A stretch of DNA of 64,000 nt, from positions 124,001 through 188,000 of the forward strand of contig WBMZ01003475.1 in NCBI GenBank assembly GCA_013400975.1, read 5' to 3'. Each line of letters begins with the position of its first letter. The stretch's first letter is position 1. This DNA is from Atrichornis clamosus. Its lineage: Eukaryota; Chordata; Aves; Passeriformes; Menuridae. This document shows, piece after piece, positions 11,696 to 24,979 of the stretch. The translations under genes and the position numbers were made by a program. The notes beneath the pieces were generated by a model, which saw only the letters and a list, made by a program, of their open reading frames with translations, ran no database searches and was not told the DNA's origin.

Positions 11696-14600
11696 GTAAG
11701 TTTTTGGGAAAGGAATAACCATGTTTCTGTAGCCCTAACAGAAAGAAACCATGAAGTGGCAGGGTGGGGTGGTTATTGGATAAATTAGTTTGGCCATTGG
11801 CCTCTCTGTGCAGATGCAATTTGGGGAGCAAGGCAGTGGGTGTCCTTTGAGGACTTCATCCAGACACTGCATCCTCTGGGCAGTTCCAAAGTTGGTACCC
11901 GTGGCTTTGGTTTGTGTGAGCCACAATTAAAACCCTTCCAGGACCTCTTTCACACTGTCTTTTCGCTTTTTTTTGAGATAAATCCTAAACAGCCCTCAAG
12001 TCCAAGACCTGTTATTTCCGAGGCAGAGGGAGGGCAGGCAGTTCTGAGATCCAGCTCGCTTTTAACCAGTTACACCTTTTCTGCAGGAAGCAGAGAGGCC
12101 CTTGGCACATGGGCCTGGTGTCTTGTTCCTTAGTACGATGAACCCTCATTACGTGCTCAGTCCTATTTCATGTTGGTTTAAAATCATGTATATTTAAAAT
12201 TCAATGCTGCTAAGAGTGACTGCTTGACAAAAGTGGCAAGAATGTTAACAACTGAAAATGAGAAAGAACCCAAGTGTGATTGAAATGGCATTTTCATAGC
12301 AGCACTTGGCTGGCTGTCAGTGACTTTTGCTCTTTCCTGTATGTCCTGAGCAGGTTTAAAATAAATGAAACAACTACAGAGAGTTTCCAAGATCTGTGTC
12401 AGAAGGTATCATCTGTCTTGTTTCCTGATCTAAAGTGTTAATTTGAGTCAGATACCAACATCACGTTCTGATAACAATGGCAGATAGCTAATTAAATAAA
12501 CTTAACATCCTTTTATCTTAGCATTTCAGTGCTCTTGTAGAAATTGGAACTTGTAGCATAATGAACATAACAGCCAATATGATATCCCATTTAATTATTG
12601 AAGGTTGTAACCTCTGTGAGATGGCTAGAAATTGATTTGAACAAGCACAATCATTTAGGAAGAAAACTTAATAAGAAAACCTTCATACCTATAAATGCTT
12701 TCAGCCCTGAATTAAAACTGAACTGTAAAACCTTACATGTCATACACTTTTTAACATAAAATATGTGGGAACCAGGTGCAGCAGTTGGTTTGATAAATAG
12801 ACTGACAAATTGCTACTTACATTTCTTTTTCTCTAGTTACATTGATGGAAATAATATTTGATTGCTCAGAGAACGGAGAACCACTTCTCGCTACTGGGGA
12901 GTTTACTGTTTTCATGTTATCATATTGATCTACATTTTAATATGTCAGGGGGTGCAAAAGGTGTCCCTTTCCTGAGGCTGTGAAAGTAATTTCCACAGCA
13001 TTGACAGATTACTGAATGCAAGGAACAAGAAGTGTGAGGTAAGGCCTGTGTGTGTTCCTTGCTCTGTCCCCCATCCAGCACTCCTTTTACCGCGAGCTGC
13101 AGAAGGATCTAGCTGCCAGCCAGAAGGTCTGGTCTGCAGTCTGGGGAGCTGCAGCATCCCTGCTGGCTTCAGGAGATGAGTCCTGGAAACTGTGTTAACC
13201 ACAGTTACACAGACCACGTGTATAGTTCCGCTGACTTTTGGAATAAATTGTAATAGCCTGGGCTGGCTTTTGGGTTGCTCATGATAACTCTGGAATTACT
13301 TTTTGGGCTGGGGGCAACAGGAGGGGGTCTTACTGCGTTCAGACAACTCCTGCTTTCCTGTGCTGTGTGTGAATTTGGCCTCCTGAAAGCAAATGAAAGG
13401 GTTGCAGTCAATCAAAGGATTATAGCTATAGAACATTTTAAAATATTGTTAAATCATCAACACTATATCTTTTTTAAGAACAGTAGTATGACCCAGTGCT
13501 GTCTTGGAGGGAAGTGTGCTAGCAGTTCCTGAACCTGATGAATATTGTTAAAATAAAGTGCCAAACTCAGCACTCAGTAACAGATGAACATCCATACTAA
13601 TTGTTTAGTGATCTTCTCTGGGTTCTCAGAAGTGAATAATGCAGCTTTAAATATGTGAAGAGTAACAGAAACAATATGACAAATAACAGCAAAGAGCATC
13701 CCAGAAATAATCTGACATATACAATTTTTCATATGTTTAATTAAACAACCTAAGAGTTGTGTACAGTAATAAATAATGGTTTTCATATAAACTCCAAAGA
13801 CTTTCAGATGCTGGTTATTTATAGAAGACTTTTTTTTTTTTAACTTCAGTATTGTTCTCTGTAGTGGATGAAGGAGAATTTCTGCTGCCTGGAAAGGGCA
13901 GGGAAAGAATCACTTTCCATGTGAGTGGCTGCTGTCCCATGAGCTCTGGGACGTGGGTTTTCCCACTCGTGTGTCTCTGTGGTGCTGCTCCCCACGCTGC
14001 ACTGCTGCAGGCAGAGCTGGGCAATCCCTGCCAAAATATCTCCAAAATGGAAATTGTGATTATTCTTGTAAGCCTGAATTTGTCACTGGTGCTTCTTCTT
14101 CTCTGCTGCATCTCTTAAGTCCCAGGAAGTTGGTAATTAAAATTGCACACAGACTTGCTTTCCTAGGAGCTGTGCCTTCTGTTTTAATGATAGTTTTGGA
14201 TTTCCACTTAAAAGTGGATTTATTTTTCAAATTAATTTGGCTGGAAGGGAAGATCAAGGGCTAGAGAGGAGGAAAAGCCCTCAAGTGTCATCCCAAGAGA
14301 CTGGCTGGGTGGGAACCTCTGAGCTTCTGTAGTCTGTGCCTTGACGAGCCCGTAGGTGCTGCTCCCTTCATCACCTTCTGGACAGAGTAGCTGCACTTAG
14401 ATGTGCTTCTCATTGCAAATGAAATTCAAAAATGTTGGCAGAAGGATTGGATGGATGTGGTTTGGTCCCAGGCTGGAGAAATCACTGACATGAACTGGCT
14501 TCTGAAAGTGGCTTCCAGCCTGCTTCTTTCTGCACCTGGCACCCCCCTGATTTCCTTTCTTTTTCCCTCACCCACTCAAGAGTGACCCCCCCATATCTCT

Positions 14601-17600
14601 CTGTTTTGGGGGTCTCTGTTCCTCCTGCTTCTCATCCTAGTCCTGGCTCAGTAACCCTGGGTTTGTGGTGCAGGTTAGGAGCCTATTTTCAAGCATCAGA
14701 GCTTGCAAATAAATGTCACCTTGTTGCTGAATTCGCCTAAAGTTTATGGTTAATGAAAATGAACTGGTGATAGCAGGGTTTGCAGCCTTGTAGTCTTTGT
14801 TTTAAAGAAATGAGAGAGATGTGCTCCCTTTTCTAGGAGTGTTCAGAGCATTTTAAACTCCCAGCTGAACATATTGCACACCAAACAGTGTTTTCTCCAT
14901 GCCACTTGCATGGAACATGAGCATCTTGCTGCCTTTAATTAAGAAGTTAACTGGACCATGAAGTATTGCCTGTGTAAATAAAAGTGATTTGTACTTAGTC
15001 AAGAAGGTACATTAGGAATTCTCACATTTCTTTACTTGGAGATAAATTATGGAGATTATTAAAAATTGGAAGGGTCATCTATAAACCCATCTGTAGCTCA
15101 GCTGCAGTGTCACTCTCAAAATGTAGCTGTCTTTCTAACTGTTGTAATTTATTGTGGACTATCGTGTGAACCATCTGCTTGCTTATAAATCAGAACAACT
15201 TTGACTGAAAGTTGTACACAGCAGTAGAAATCGTTAATTTTATGTCCTGGAAAGCAGTGGCAACAGTTTAGGGGGCTTCAGTCTTCATTGCCTTAATTGG
15301 AATAGAAATTTAAAACTGGAAATTTTCCTGCCTCTGTTGAGATGAGCTGCTAAGAAGCAGGTTGCTTGAAATTTAGAGTTAGCCCAGATTTAACTTCTTA
15401 GTGCAGTTGGGGTGTTTTGAAGCTTGGCACATCCAGGTCTGTAAGAAACTTGAAAGGGGCAAGACAGAGAACAAGCTGTGTGCATTTCCCGTTCCGATAA
15501 CAACAGAAATAAAATCCTGTACTGTGATTACACAGGAAAATCCAGTGAATTACTTCTCTCAGGAGCTGTGTGACAACCAAGGAGATGATAATCTCAGTTT
15601 TAGGAAGCAGAGAAAGACATTGCCATGATAGGATTAGGATGGGTTTGCCCTTTCAATGTTCATTTCAAGTGCATAGACAGAAAAGAGAAACCTCGGTTTG
15701 CAAATGTTTACACCTAGGCTTAATTTTTCTTACACTGAATCCTTTTAAAGACAAGAATGTGGATTTGCCTGCCAACTTTGACTTTGCTTCAGTGTAAAGC
15801 ACTTGACTGGGGTCCTGTCCCTTCAGCTCCCTTGCCGACTCTGCTGTTGATGGGTCTGGGAACACGGAACTGAATGTGGGCACCAGCCTTTCTACCTGGG
15901 GGAGCTCCAAGCTCTGCTGTTGCACAGGTATAAGGGATGGCAACATTCTCTGAACAGATTTTGAGGAGATTTTTAAATGTCTTTATAAAGAGATCTCTTA
16001 GGGTGTGTAGCTGGTTTCATGTTGAGAGGCTGCTTCCCATTCTTTTTAATCAACTGGGGGAAAAAAAGGAGTTTAAAAGAAAAGTCCTATACATCAAAGA
16101 AAAAAAGGCCTGAGGCAAAGGACTGTGTCTTTTTGTTATTTTCCTTTCTTTGGGGGATGTTAGAGGTCCCTGTCCTACTCACTGTGGCAATGAGACTTCC
16201 TGAGAGCACAGTGCTTGCTCAGACTGTTGGAGCAAACCTGCCCTCCTTTGAAGCCACACAAAATAACTACTGACTCCAGTGGAAGGAGGACTGGGGCTGT
16301 CATAAGCACTTGGCTGGGGTTCTGCAAGGGCATCTGTTTGGCCTAAAAAAATCACAGTTGTGAATTAGGGCTGATAACTGCTGTTCCCTTTACTGGTGTT
16401 TAGTAAATTCTCATCAGCATAAAAGCTGGACTAGAGAGTGCATAAAATATGCTTCTCTGTCCTTTACATTTTCCCCAGCCAGTATTTGACTGATAGAAAT
16501 TTTAAAGGAAGCTTTTAAGAGTGATAAATAATTATTTTGCCAATGCACTTGTCTCACTGTGTTCAGTTCTGGAATAAGAGTGCTATAATTTTAAAGCACA
16601 GAAGCACTTCTGTAATGGACGTATTCTTTTGTATTATTTGCTCTGCAGGTCTACCTGCCTCCAAGCTAAAAATACGCACTGAAAAACAATAAACCATGTA
16701 TTTGGATTAAACAGTGACATGTGCCCGCAGTGGGGCATACCTGCCTCGTAGCCATAAATACATATTTATAAGCAATATAACATACTAATTTGGGTAAAAT
16801 GGGAATGCAGATGGCAAGATAATTGCAACTTTGTATGAGGCTCAAACTGTGTGGTAGAAATATAGCTTTTAGATAGATAGCATGAAAGAAGGCTGCTATT
16901 TTTTGAGGCAATAGACAGAATAATTCCTTTTCTTCCTTTGTCAAAGTTTGCAGAGAAATTAAAGGATATTGAATTAGTTCCTGATGATTTGGTCTAGCAA
17001 AGCACTTAAGGGTTTCATCATGTTCACTGAAACCATCACAGGGTGGAAATGCAGTTTGTCTCACCATGCTGCCATCACTCAGCGCTCCCTGCCTGCTCCC
17101 ACCACCTCTTCAGCCATTGCTCCTCCCAGAGTTTCACTGTTCCCTTGGGGACTGGTGCTTCAACAAGAGAGGAACCTTCTTCTTTGCACGATACGATACA
17201 TACGAGCCTGTGAGAGCTCCTGTCAGCTCTGGAGGTGGTGTTCTCCTGGCACTGGCCTCTGGGGCCGTTCAGCTGCCATGGTAGCTTCAAGCAGAAAAGT
17301 CTCTCACTACCTGAGATCAGCTTCTGAAGCTCGAAACATCCTCTGACTGCACCTTCACAGCGTGGTGCTTATTGGTTGGTTTTTGGTTCAAAAATTAATA
17401 AACTGTTTAAAAGCCCTGATTGAAAACAGAACCAAGGTTGCTACAGATGGCACAGCCAAGAGAAACAAGCTCCTTGCAGCCATGCCTGGACATCTCCTAT
17501 CCTTCCTACAGAGTTTGTTGATCCTTCCTCGTGGCAGCACTCTGGATACCTTGTTAGATTCCGTGCCAGTGTGCTTTTGCTCTAAGTGTGTCTCTTGGTT

Positions 17601-20600
17601 GGGTCAGTTTGAGTCTTGCTTGCCTGACAGAGATCAGCAGAGAGGAGAGCTGGCAGGCGGTGGGGGATGGATGCAGTGAAAGAACAAGCTGCACGAGGCA
17701 TCATTTTGGCAGAATCGGCCTCCCCTGACACTCAGAGCTTGTTGCCATCGCCATCCAAAGCAGACTTGAGTCTGGGTATGGCAGTAGGCTGTGGGTGCAC
17801 AGTGGGATTTATAAAACTGATATTCTCTCCAATAATAAATTTCATTCTGAAGCCGTGAAATCCAGAGAGCCCACTTCAGACTGAACGTTGGCTGCCCCGG
17901 CACTTTGGGGGCAGTTAGTGACTCTGTGATATTTCCAGTGTGCTGAAAAGGTGAAAGTTAAGTAAATTTTACAGCAACTATGAAAATATTTCCCTTTACC
18001 GTCATAGTAAAATTGGTCAGAAGTCTCTCAGCTTTGAATTTTGAAGGGAATTTTGTAGGCTGGCTGAAGAGGTATGTCCAATAACATCAAAATTAAACTT
18101 TTCTATGCCTGTTATTAGTTCTTTTTCTTCAAGGAGCTGGTGTTTTCTGCCCCACATAGAGAGCGCAACAAGGAACTGAAGTATCCTGCCAAATCAGAGT
18201 ATCCCAAAGATGTGCAAGAAGGGAAGCTCTGATGTAAACAAACTTTCTGAAATAACTCCACAAGTTGCATTTCAAAGCAAAATCTCGGGGAGACTGCCTA
18301 TGGCATTTTAAAAAGGATTTCATTAAATGTTGCTAACTTGTCATAAGATCTCTTAAATGGAAGGGTAATGGTTCATAACATCTGTAAGCTTTTTTAATTT
18401 CATGCAATATGAGCAGTGTAATCAACACCTATTAGAGCCAATCAGCTGTGCCCAGTGGGCTAGCTACCTCAGCTTTTGTCTGTGTTTGCACTCTGGGAAC
18501 ACCTCTGAACTAACCCTGGGAACCACGTGTTTGTGGTTTCCTATCGTGGTCTCAGTGGAGAGTTAGCGTCCAGGAAGCATGGTCTGAGAATTGCAGAAGT
18601 GTCTGAACCCATCAGATGAATAAGTACTTTACAGTCAGTGTTTTCACCTTCTTGTGAGGGACTTTGGGCCCTGGAGTTGATGTGGACAAGTTAACAGCTC
18701 TGGAGCTCAACATGAAGGAGACGGAGAATTTCCCAAATAGTCTCTCAATGTATTTTACTTTTTCCCTTTGACAAGTGAAATTTCTCGCTTGAAGTGGTTG
18801 CGTAAGGAGAGGGAAACTGTTCAGATCATGTGTTTGTTTTGCTGTTGTGATGTGATTCCCACCTCCTCCTCACTTTAAACATCTGCAGCTGGACCCTGTG
18901 GTAACAAAAACAAGTGGTGGGCATCACAGCTCAAAGAGAGCTCTGGGTTAAAGCCGGGTGCTCAGTGGGCTCTAAGCTTTTGCACTGCATTTTTGCCATG
19001 ATCCCAGAAACTGCTTGTATTTCAGCTGTGAAAAGGAGGACAGTGGGGCACGACAAACATGTGCGACTGTGTAGGCTGCATTTCTCTCTCTGAAGTGCAA
19101 AAGGCTTTGAGTTTAAGGATTTACCATGGCTAGACACTTCTGCTGACAATCAGGATTCTGGCTGCTTTTTAAAGGCTGAAATACAAAAACAACTTACTAA
19201 TACTAAAAATGAAAAAGAAAACTTTATACAGTCCAGGTGGAGGGAAGATAGAAAAAAATAGACAACGGAAACACTAAAAGACAAATAGGAAAATCCAATT
19301 ACAAAGAAAAATGATGTTTTTCCTCATATTTCTGAGAAGCCTCAAGAGCAGAGCTTTGTGTCTTCTTACCACAGGACAGCAAACACTTCTGCAACTCTTC
19401 TGCTGATCAAAACTATTTTGGCAGGAAGGTTATGTATTTTACAAGGCAGGAGTTGACAAGACAATCTGTGCTATCATTAGGAAGTCCAGGCACACACAAC
19501 TGGTTTTACAGACAGCTCAGCTTGTGTATTCTTTGATTTGCAATAGGAAAGGAAAGTCAGACTTTCCAGTTTCATTTACCAGTTGCTATACTAGTAATAA
19601 AGGTTTCTTTGATTGTTTTGTTTCAAAATAACAGGTGTTGTATATGGAGAAAGAAGAACACAGGGATAAACAAGAGCAACTCTAAATTTGTTCCTTTTCT
19701 TTTAGGACCAGTTGGTTGAGGGTCTTGGGTAAAACTAACTTGCTGCTCTTGAAAGAAAAAGTACAATTTCTTTGGCTTTTAGCACCTTTCTGGCTGGAAC
19801 ATGTTTCCTATAAAAGCATATACAGTAAAAAGTTGTTCATCTTGGGGGGTGGTGAAAGAAAGCAGTTTCCATGGTGCCCACTTTTTTGTTGTTTCTTTTT
19901 TCCATTATTTACTGTAGGTTTTCAGTATAAAATGTTACGTGTCCATTGATTTCCTCCTGATGTGTTCTAATTCTGAGTCCAGTGAAATTTTTAGGGTTTC
20001 TTCAGCCTGGCCTTAAAATTTTTCTGAGGCAGGTTGCATGAAGTAGTAGCAGGGAGTCTGCTGGAACAGCAGGAAAAGTCAAAGTGCTTCAGTTCACAGT
20101 GTTTCTTCCTTGTTCGTCCATCAAGCACAACCCTTGTTTGCCATCCTTACATAAAACAGCAGGAGATTCCTCGCTTTGAAGCCTTATTTTTTTCCCTGAG
20201 CAGGAGTGGAGCTAAAGCCTCTGTGGCTTTTGCCTTTGCGCTTCTGAGGTTCCCCAGGGAGCATCAACTGTCCAGTGCTGCTGTCATCCAGCTTGCCCCA
20301 GAAACATCCCTACTAAGGAGAGAAACACATCTTCCTTTGGAGAATTCTTCTTTATGGTCTACAAGGGAAGGTTTTATTTAACGTTTATGTCAAATGCAGC
20401 AGTGCTAAAACTTGATTTGTTTTTAAATCACTGTTTATGAAAATGGTGAGTAAACGCATGCCAAGATTTTCACAGTATCTCGGTGCAGGTTACTTTGTTG
20501 GATTCTTAATTAGTAATCTAAAACTAGGCAGTTAAAATTGCTTTTATGACCTAGGCTTTTTCCTTTTTCTTTCCTGCTGCAGTTTGTTTTTCTGCTTCTA

Positions 20601-23600
20601 GTTCCTCTTTCTCCTTGAGCAAAAATAATATGTGATTCCAGTGGTTTTCTCCTGATTTAGACAAGGGGTTGATTTGTTATGGGGCATCTAAAGAATACAA
20701 GTGGTGAACATCTGAGTTCTGCTTCTCTGCTAAGAAACCAGCAGCAGCTGCAAAAGCTTACCCGTGGCACAAGGAATGGGTGGGTACTGATTTGGGGAGA
20801 AGCTTTGCTGTTGTTTCCTCCTCACAGTGCCTGGAAAGTCTTCTTGTCAAAGTTCTAGTGCCACTGAGCCTTCTTGGATGAGATACGAGAGGATGCAGCC
20901 CAAGACAGCACAGCTGAAGAGTAAGAGGTGTTTTTTCCCCAATGAGAAGCTTTCTAAGACAGCAGTATTTAAAAGCAGAGAAACAAAATAAATTACAGGC
21001 AGTGCGTTGATGGAGGGGAGAAGAGGTCACTTGTCTGACAGCACAAGCATCACTCTTCAAGCAAGGCTTTCAGTTCTTTAGCTAAAAGCTGTTGTTTTTC
21101 TTTTTATTAGGTTGATGAGTTCTAGTATGAACAATTCATTATTTTCCTTAAAATCCTGATTTTCCTAGGTATATTTTGCAGGTTGGAAGTACCAAGTGGG
21201 CACAGCTGTTCATCACCTTAGAGCGGTTGATATTTCCCTTTAGGCAGATTCACTGTTGCGTTGTACACGCAGGTGAAGCCACAAAGTGAAGGCCAAATAA
21301 TCCATAACCCAAACACACACTAATTGCTGTAAAAGGTCAAGAGTACCTGGTCAGATGAAGCTGATTTAGGGTCTTGGTGCCCATGGTTGGAAGGCAGTGA
21401 GTTGATGGCATGAGCACATTTCCTCTCATGCTTTATGTGGTTATTCAGAGCCTGTATCCTCCAGTTTTTTATAGAACATCCTTCACTCTTTAAATAAAGG
21501 CCACACAAGGCAGTGGCGTGTTTGTTGTCACTGCTGCTGGCTTGAAAAGCACCTTTGATTGTGTGTCTACTGTTGCTTCAAGCCAAAGTATTTTATCTGT
21601 GTTCTGCTACCTCTTGAAAACCCCAGCCCCTACTCCAAAGTGACCTTTGCTCTGTGTTTTCTTAAGATCCCAACTGTTATTTATAAGTGATGAGGCTTGA
21701 TGTTGGTACACAGGTGGGAGAGCAGGAGGCTTTTTGTTTCTCTCTGCAACCTCATCTATTATGCAGCACTCTGGGAAGTGTAGCTTAGGTGAGGTAGAAG
21801 AAAGGGGAACACGCAGGCAGGACCCTTCCTGTGCCCTTTGCTGGTAGGAGTCACTGGTTGGGTGTCTTCACTGATCAGTTCTGTTCCTCCAGAGTTTTGA
21901 AAGAACTTCAGGAATAAAAACACCAGGAGGCATTTGCCTTTTCAAAACAGGAGACTACCAGACAGGCTGAGCCACCCTGCTGATTGCCCAAAGGGTAATC
22001 GGGGTCCGTGGCTTTTATATTCCTCCCTGTGCTGTTTTACCTTCACACATCCCAGTCTCTTTGGCTGCTTTTGGCATTACTCACCATTTCCCCAAACAAC
22101 TTTCCTGTCTTCTTCCAGGCATGGAGAAAGCATCTGCTGCTTTTTCTGCGAGCCTGACATCTCTTGAAACACCACTCCCCAGCTCCCCAGTGGTGCTGGC
22201 TGGGGATGTGTTTCTGCTCATCGGCCCTGTACCCCAGCGATATCCTGTGCTCTCGCCTCTCTTCACCCCAGAGCAGATACTCAGGAGTGTCTGTTGACTG
22301 GCAGCCACAAGACACAGCCAAATCCCAGCACAAACATCCTGCTCCTGCTGCTGATCAGACCCTTGCTGCCGTGCTCTCTCTGTAGGTACTTGTGTTCAGT
22401 GTAGCAATGTCCAGCATGATTTGGGATCTTCCCTCCAGGTCAGCCCAGTTCCACGGCACGCACTTAACTGCATCTGTCATTTTACCTGCTCGAGTGCCCA
22501 CTTGCCTTGGCTGGAGGTTTGCAGTTCTTCCTCTCTGAGACAGCTCCAGTCTGACTTTAACTCGCCCTTGAACTGTTTCAGCGCTGCCGCTCAGAGCTTG
22601 GCCCCTCTGTTTATTCTTGTGAGGAAGACTCTGTCTAGACATGCAGACCCACAGAGCATCCTTCTTAAAGCCAAGTATTGATGATTCCAGCAGAAGAAAC
22701 AAAGTGGTTATTAGATAAGAGCAATTCAAAAACAGTTTGTGCGATTTTTTGTGTGACCCCATAACTCTGTATCATAACTAAAGCAGATCAGATTACTTTG
22801 GTATCAGAGGTACAGTCGTGGGCCCAGCCTTCCTTTTCTGTCCTTTCTGTTTTCCCAGACATGCTCCTACAGGGTTAACTGAGTATATTTCTGCAATAAA
22901 TATTCCCACAACAATGCCTAAACATGGTTTTCATCAGTCATTTGATAGCTGCTTCAAATGTGTCACACCAGAGTATGCATTTACAGCAGCTCAGGAAAAG
23001 AAAATATGCAGAAAAACCACAAATAAAAGCAAGAATTGGAGTAGAAAAGCTGACTTTTCTATCACAAGGAATGGTCAGATGATCTTTCTTTGTGTCTTGG
23101 ACAGTGGCAAGTGGACAGTCTCCAATGAATAAATCATTGCAGATCCAGGAAATGAGATTATTACTCCCATGAAGCTGTTGAAAAGGAGAGCTCGCTGTGC
23201 CCTTCAAACAGAGTTCCTGATGCACGGCCCTGCATTTGCCTGTGGAGCACAGCAACCCTGAAGGATGGGGCTCGTAAAGAAGAGCCTTATAACTGTGATA
23301 GGAGCCCAGAAACAGAACCACTTTGATTGCAGGAACATGTCCAGGCTGAACCTTGTTATTTCACAGGCCAGATGCATTGGGAGCGAACTCCACTGGGTAA
23401 TCACAGAAGTGAGGGTGGCTGCCTGCATCCTGCCTCCCAGCCCTCACCGTGCTGTAATATAGTTGCTTTTGCAGTGTAATTGCTTTCTCTGCAGGGCTTC
23501 TTCCTATTGATTCTGCTTGTGTGGATTTAAATGGTTTGCAGGTTGTACGTAGACTCAAGTTGGTCTGCACCTCCACTGCTCTGTGCCAGACAGCTCACGT

Positions 23601-24958
23601 GGCACTTCTAAGAGACTTCAGAGATGTCTAGATAGCATCACTGCCTGGCCTGCACATAAAGATTTGATTGGAAGAGAGGGACTGGATCAGATAAGCTCAG
23701 AACATCAATAAATACGTGTATTTTGTTTGGTGACACTTGTTCAATTTGAATCTTTTTCCCAGGAAGCAGCTTGTGTTGTGTCATTTTTTCAGGGCGCTGT
23801 GTAAATGCTCTGCATCTGCAACTGTCGAGGCTGGTGCCATCCCATAGCAATGCCATCTGCTCGCTCACAGAGTGCTTTTTGTGCAGATAAAAAATGTGAG
23901 GTGTTACTCATAATTAGGCAAATCACATGCTGTGATCTGTGATTGATTTGATTCCTGTTGCTGGCTACCTCGCGTGTGTCTATGTGTCCATAAGTATTGT
24001 CTACATATCAGCATATGGATGCAGATGAATCAGAGACTCACGAATTCTTTTTCCCAATCCAGACAGATGGAAATGTTTTCCCTTCTTCTTATTAGCAGCA
24101 GCTGAATTTCAGTCACACCAGGGGCCTCTGCTAGGAGCTTGCCTGTGTTTGGTGCTGTGCACGCATACGTAAGTTGGCACGGCCATTTATAATCTAATAC
24201 AAGAAATAAGCCATCCATGACATGCAGCAAGGGAAAGCTGTAATTTCAAAGCAATGTTCAGAGGTATCCACGCTATTAGCCCTCCTGGAGGGAAATATCT
24301 GGATATATAACTTGGCCTTATGCAGTGCAGTAACAGAATGCCTAAAAGGACGTGTGAGCTTTGCAGAACCCAAGTGTCTCTGCTGAATCCAACCTCTGGA
24401 AAATATGGCTGTGCTTTTCTTCGTATTAGCAGTGCGCGCTCTTAAATGTGTATTCACCTCACTAACTGACTGAGATCTTAATTGTTTCTGGTTGTAGTAT
24501 GGTCCAAGTACTGCTGATAGTAAAGGAAAGTAACTCAGAAATTAGTAGTTCTGTTTAATTTTGATATTGTCTTCTAATGTCTTTTATAGATAGTGAAGTA
24601 TGATTTAGCAGCAGTTTTAAAAGATGTTTAAGGCAGGCAGTAGGGATACCAGAAAGGCCATAAAAATGAAAACACACGAGCAGAGGTCTGCGTGCTTGAC
24701 TGGAGTAAAAGTTACAAGCAGTGGAGTAGCTGTATAGTTGGATGATTTAGAATATTTTAAGCCTCAGCAGAGCTCTCTCCTTTTTTCTCCCTCTCTCCTG
24801 TGCCTACCTACAGTGTGTTTACTTCAGCAGGAGATCTGTCACCACTGGACTCTGATCATAACTAGGACAGCCCAAGGCAGAAAATAGGATATAACTTAGC
24901 ACAAATCCACAGTCCCACTGCTCCAACACCTCCTATAGATGAGGATCAGATTGGAGTG

Positions 24959-24979
24959 AGCTGCTGCTGAGCAGCAGCT
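24959..24979. repeat. quasi-palindrome of GCT/AGC triplets with CAGCTG E-box
   Basis: A 10-bp arm (24959-24968) is followed by one central base and its exact reverse complement (24970-24979). The sequence is built from CTG/CAG triplets. The right arm ends in CAGCTG (24975-24980), the E-box preferred by myogenic bHLH factors such as MyoD. Because this lies in an intron of a muscle gene, an enhancer role is conceivable. The motif is short and common, so this is only a possibility. Confidence 0.4.
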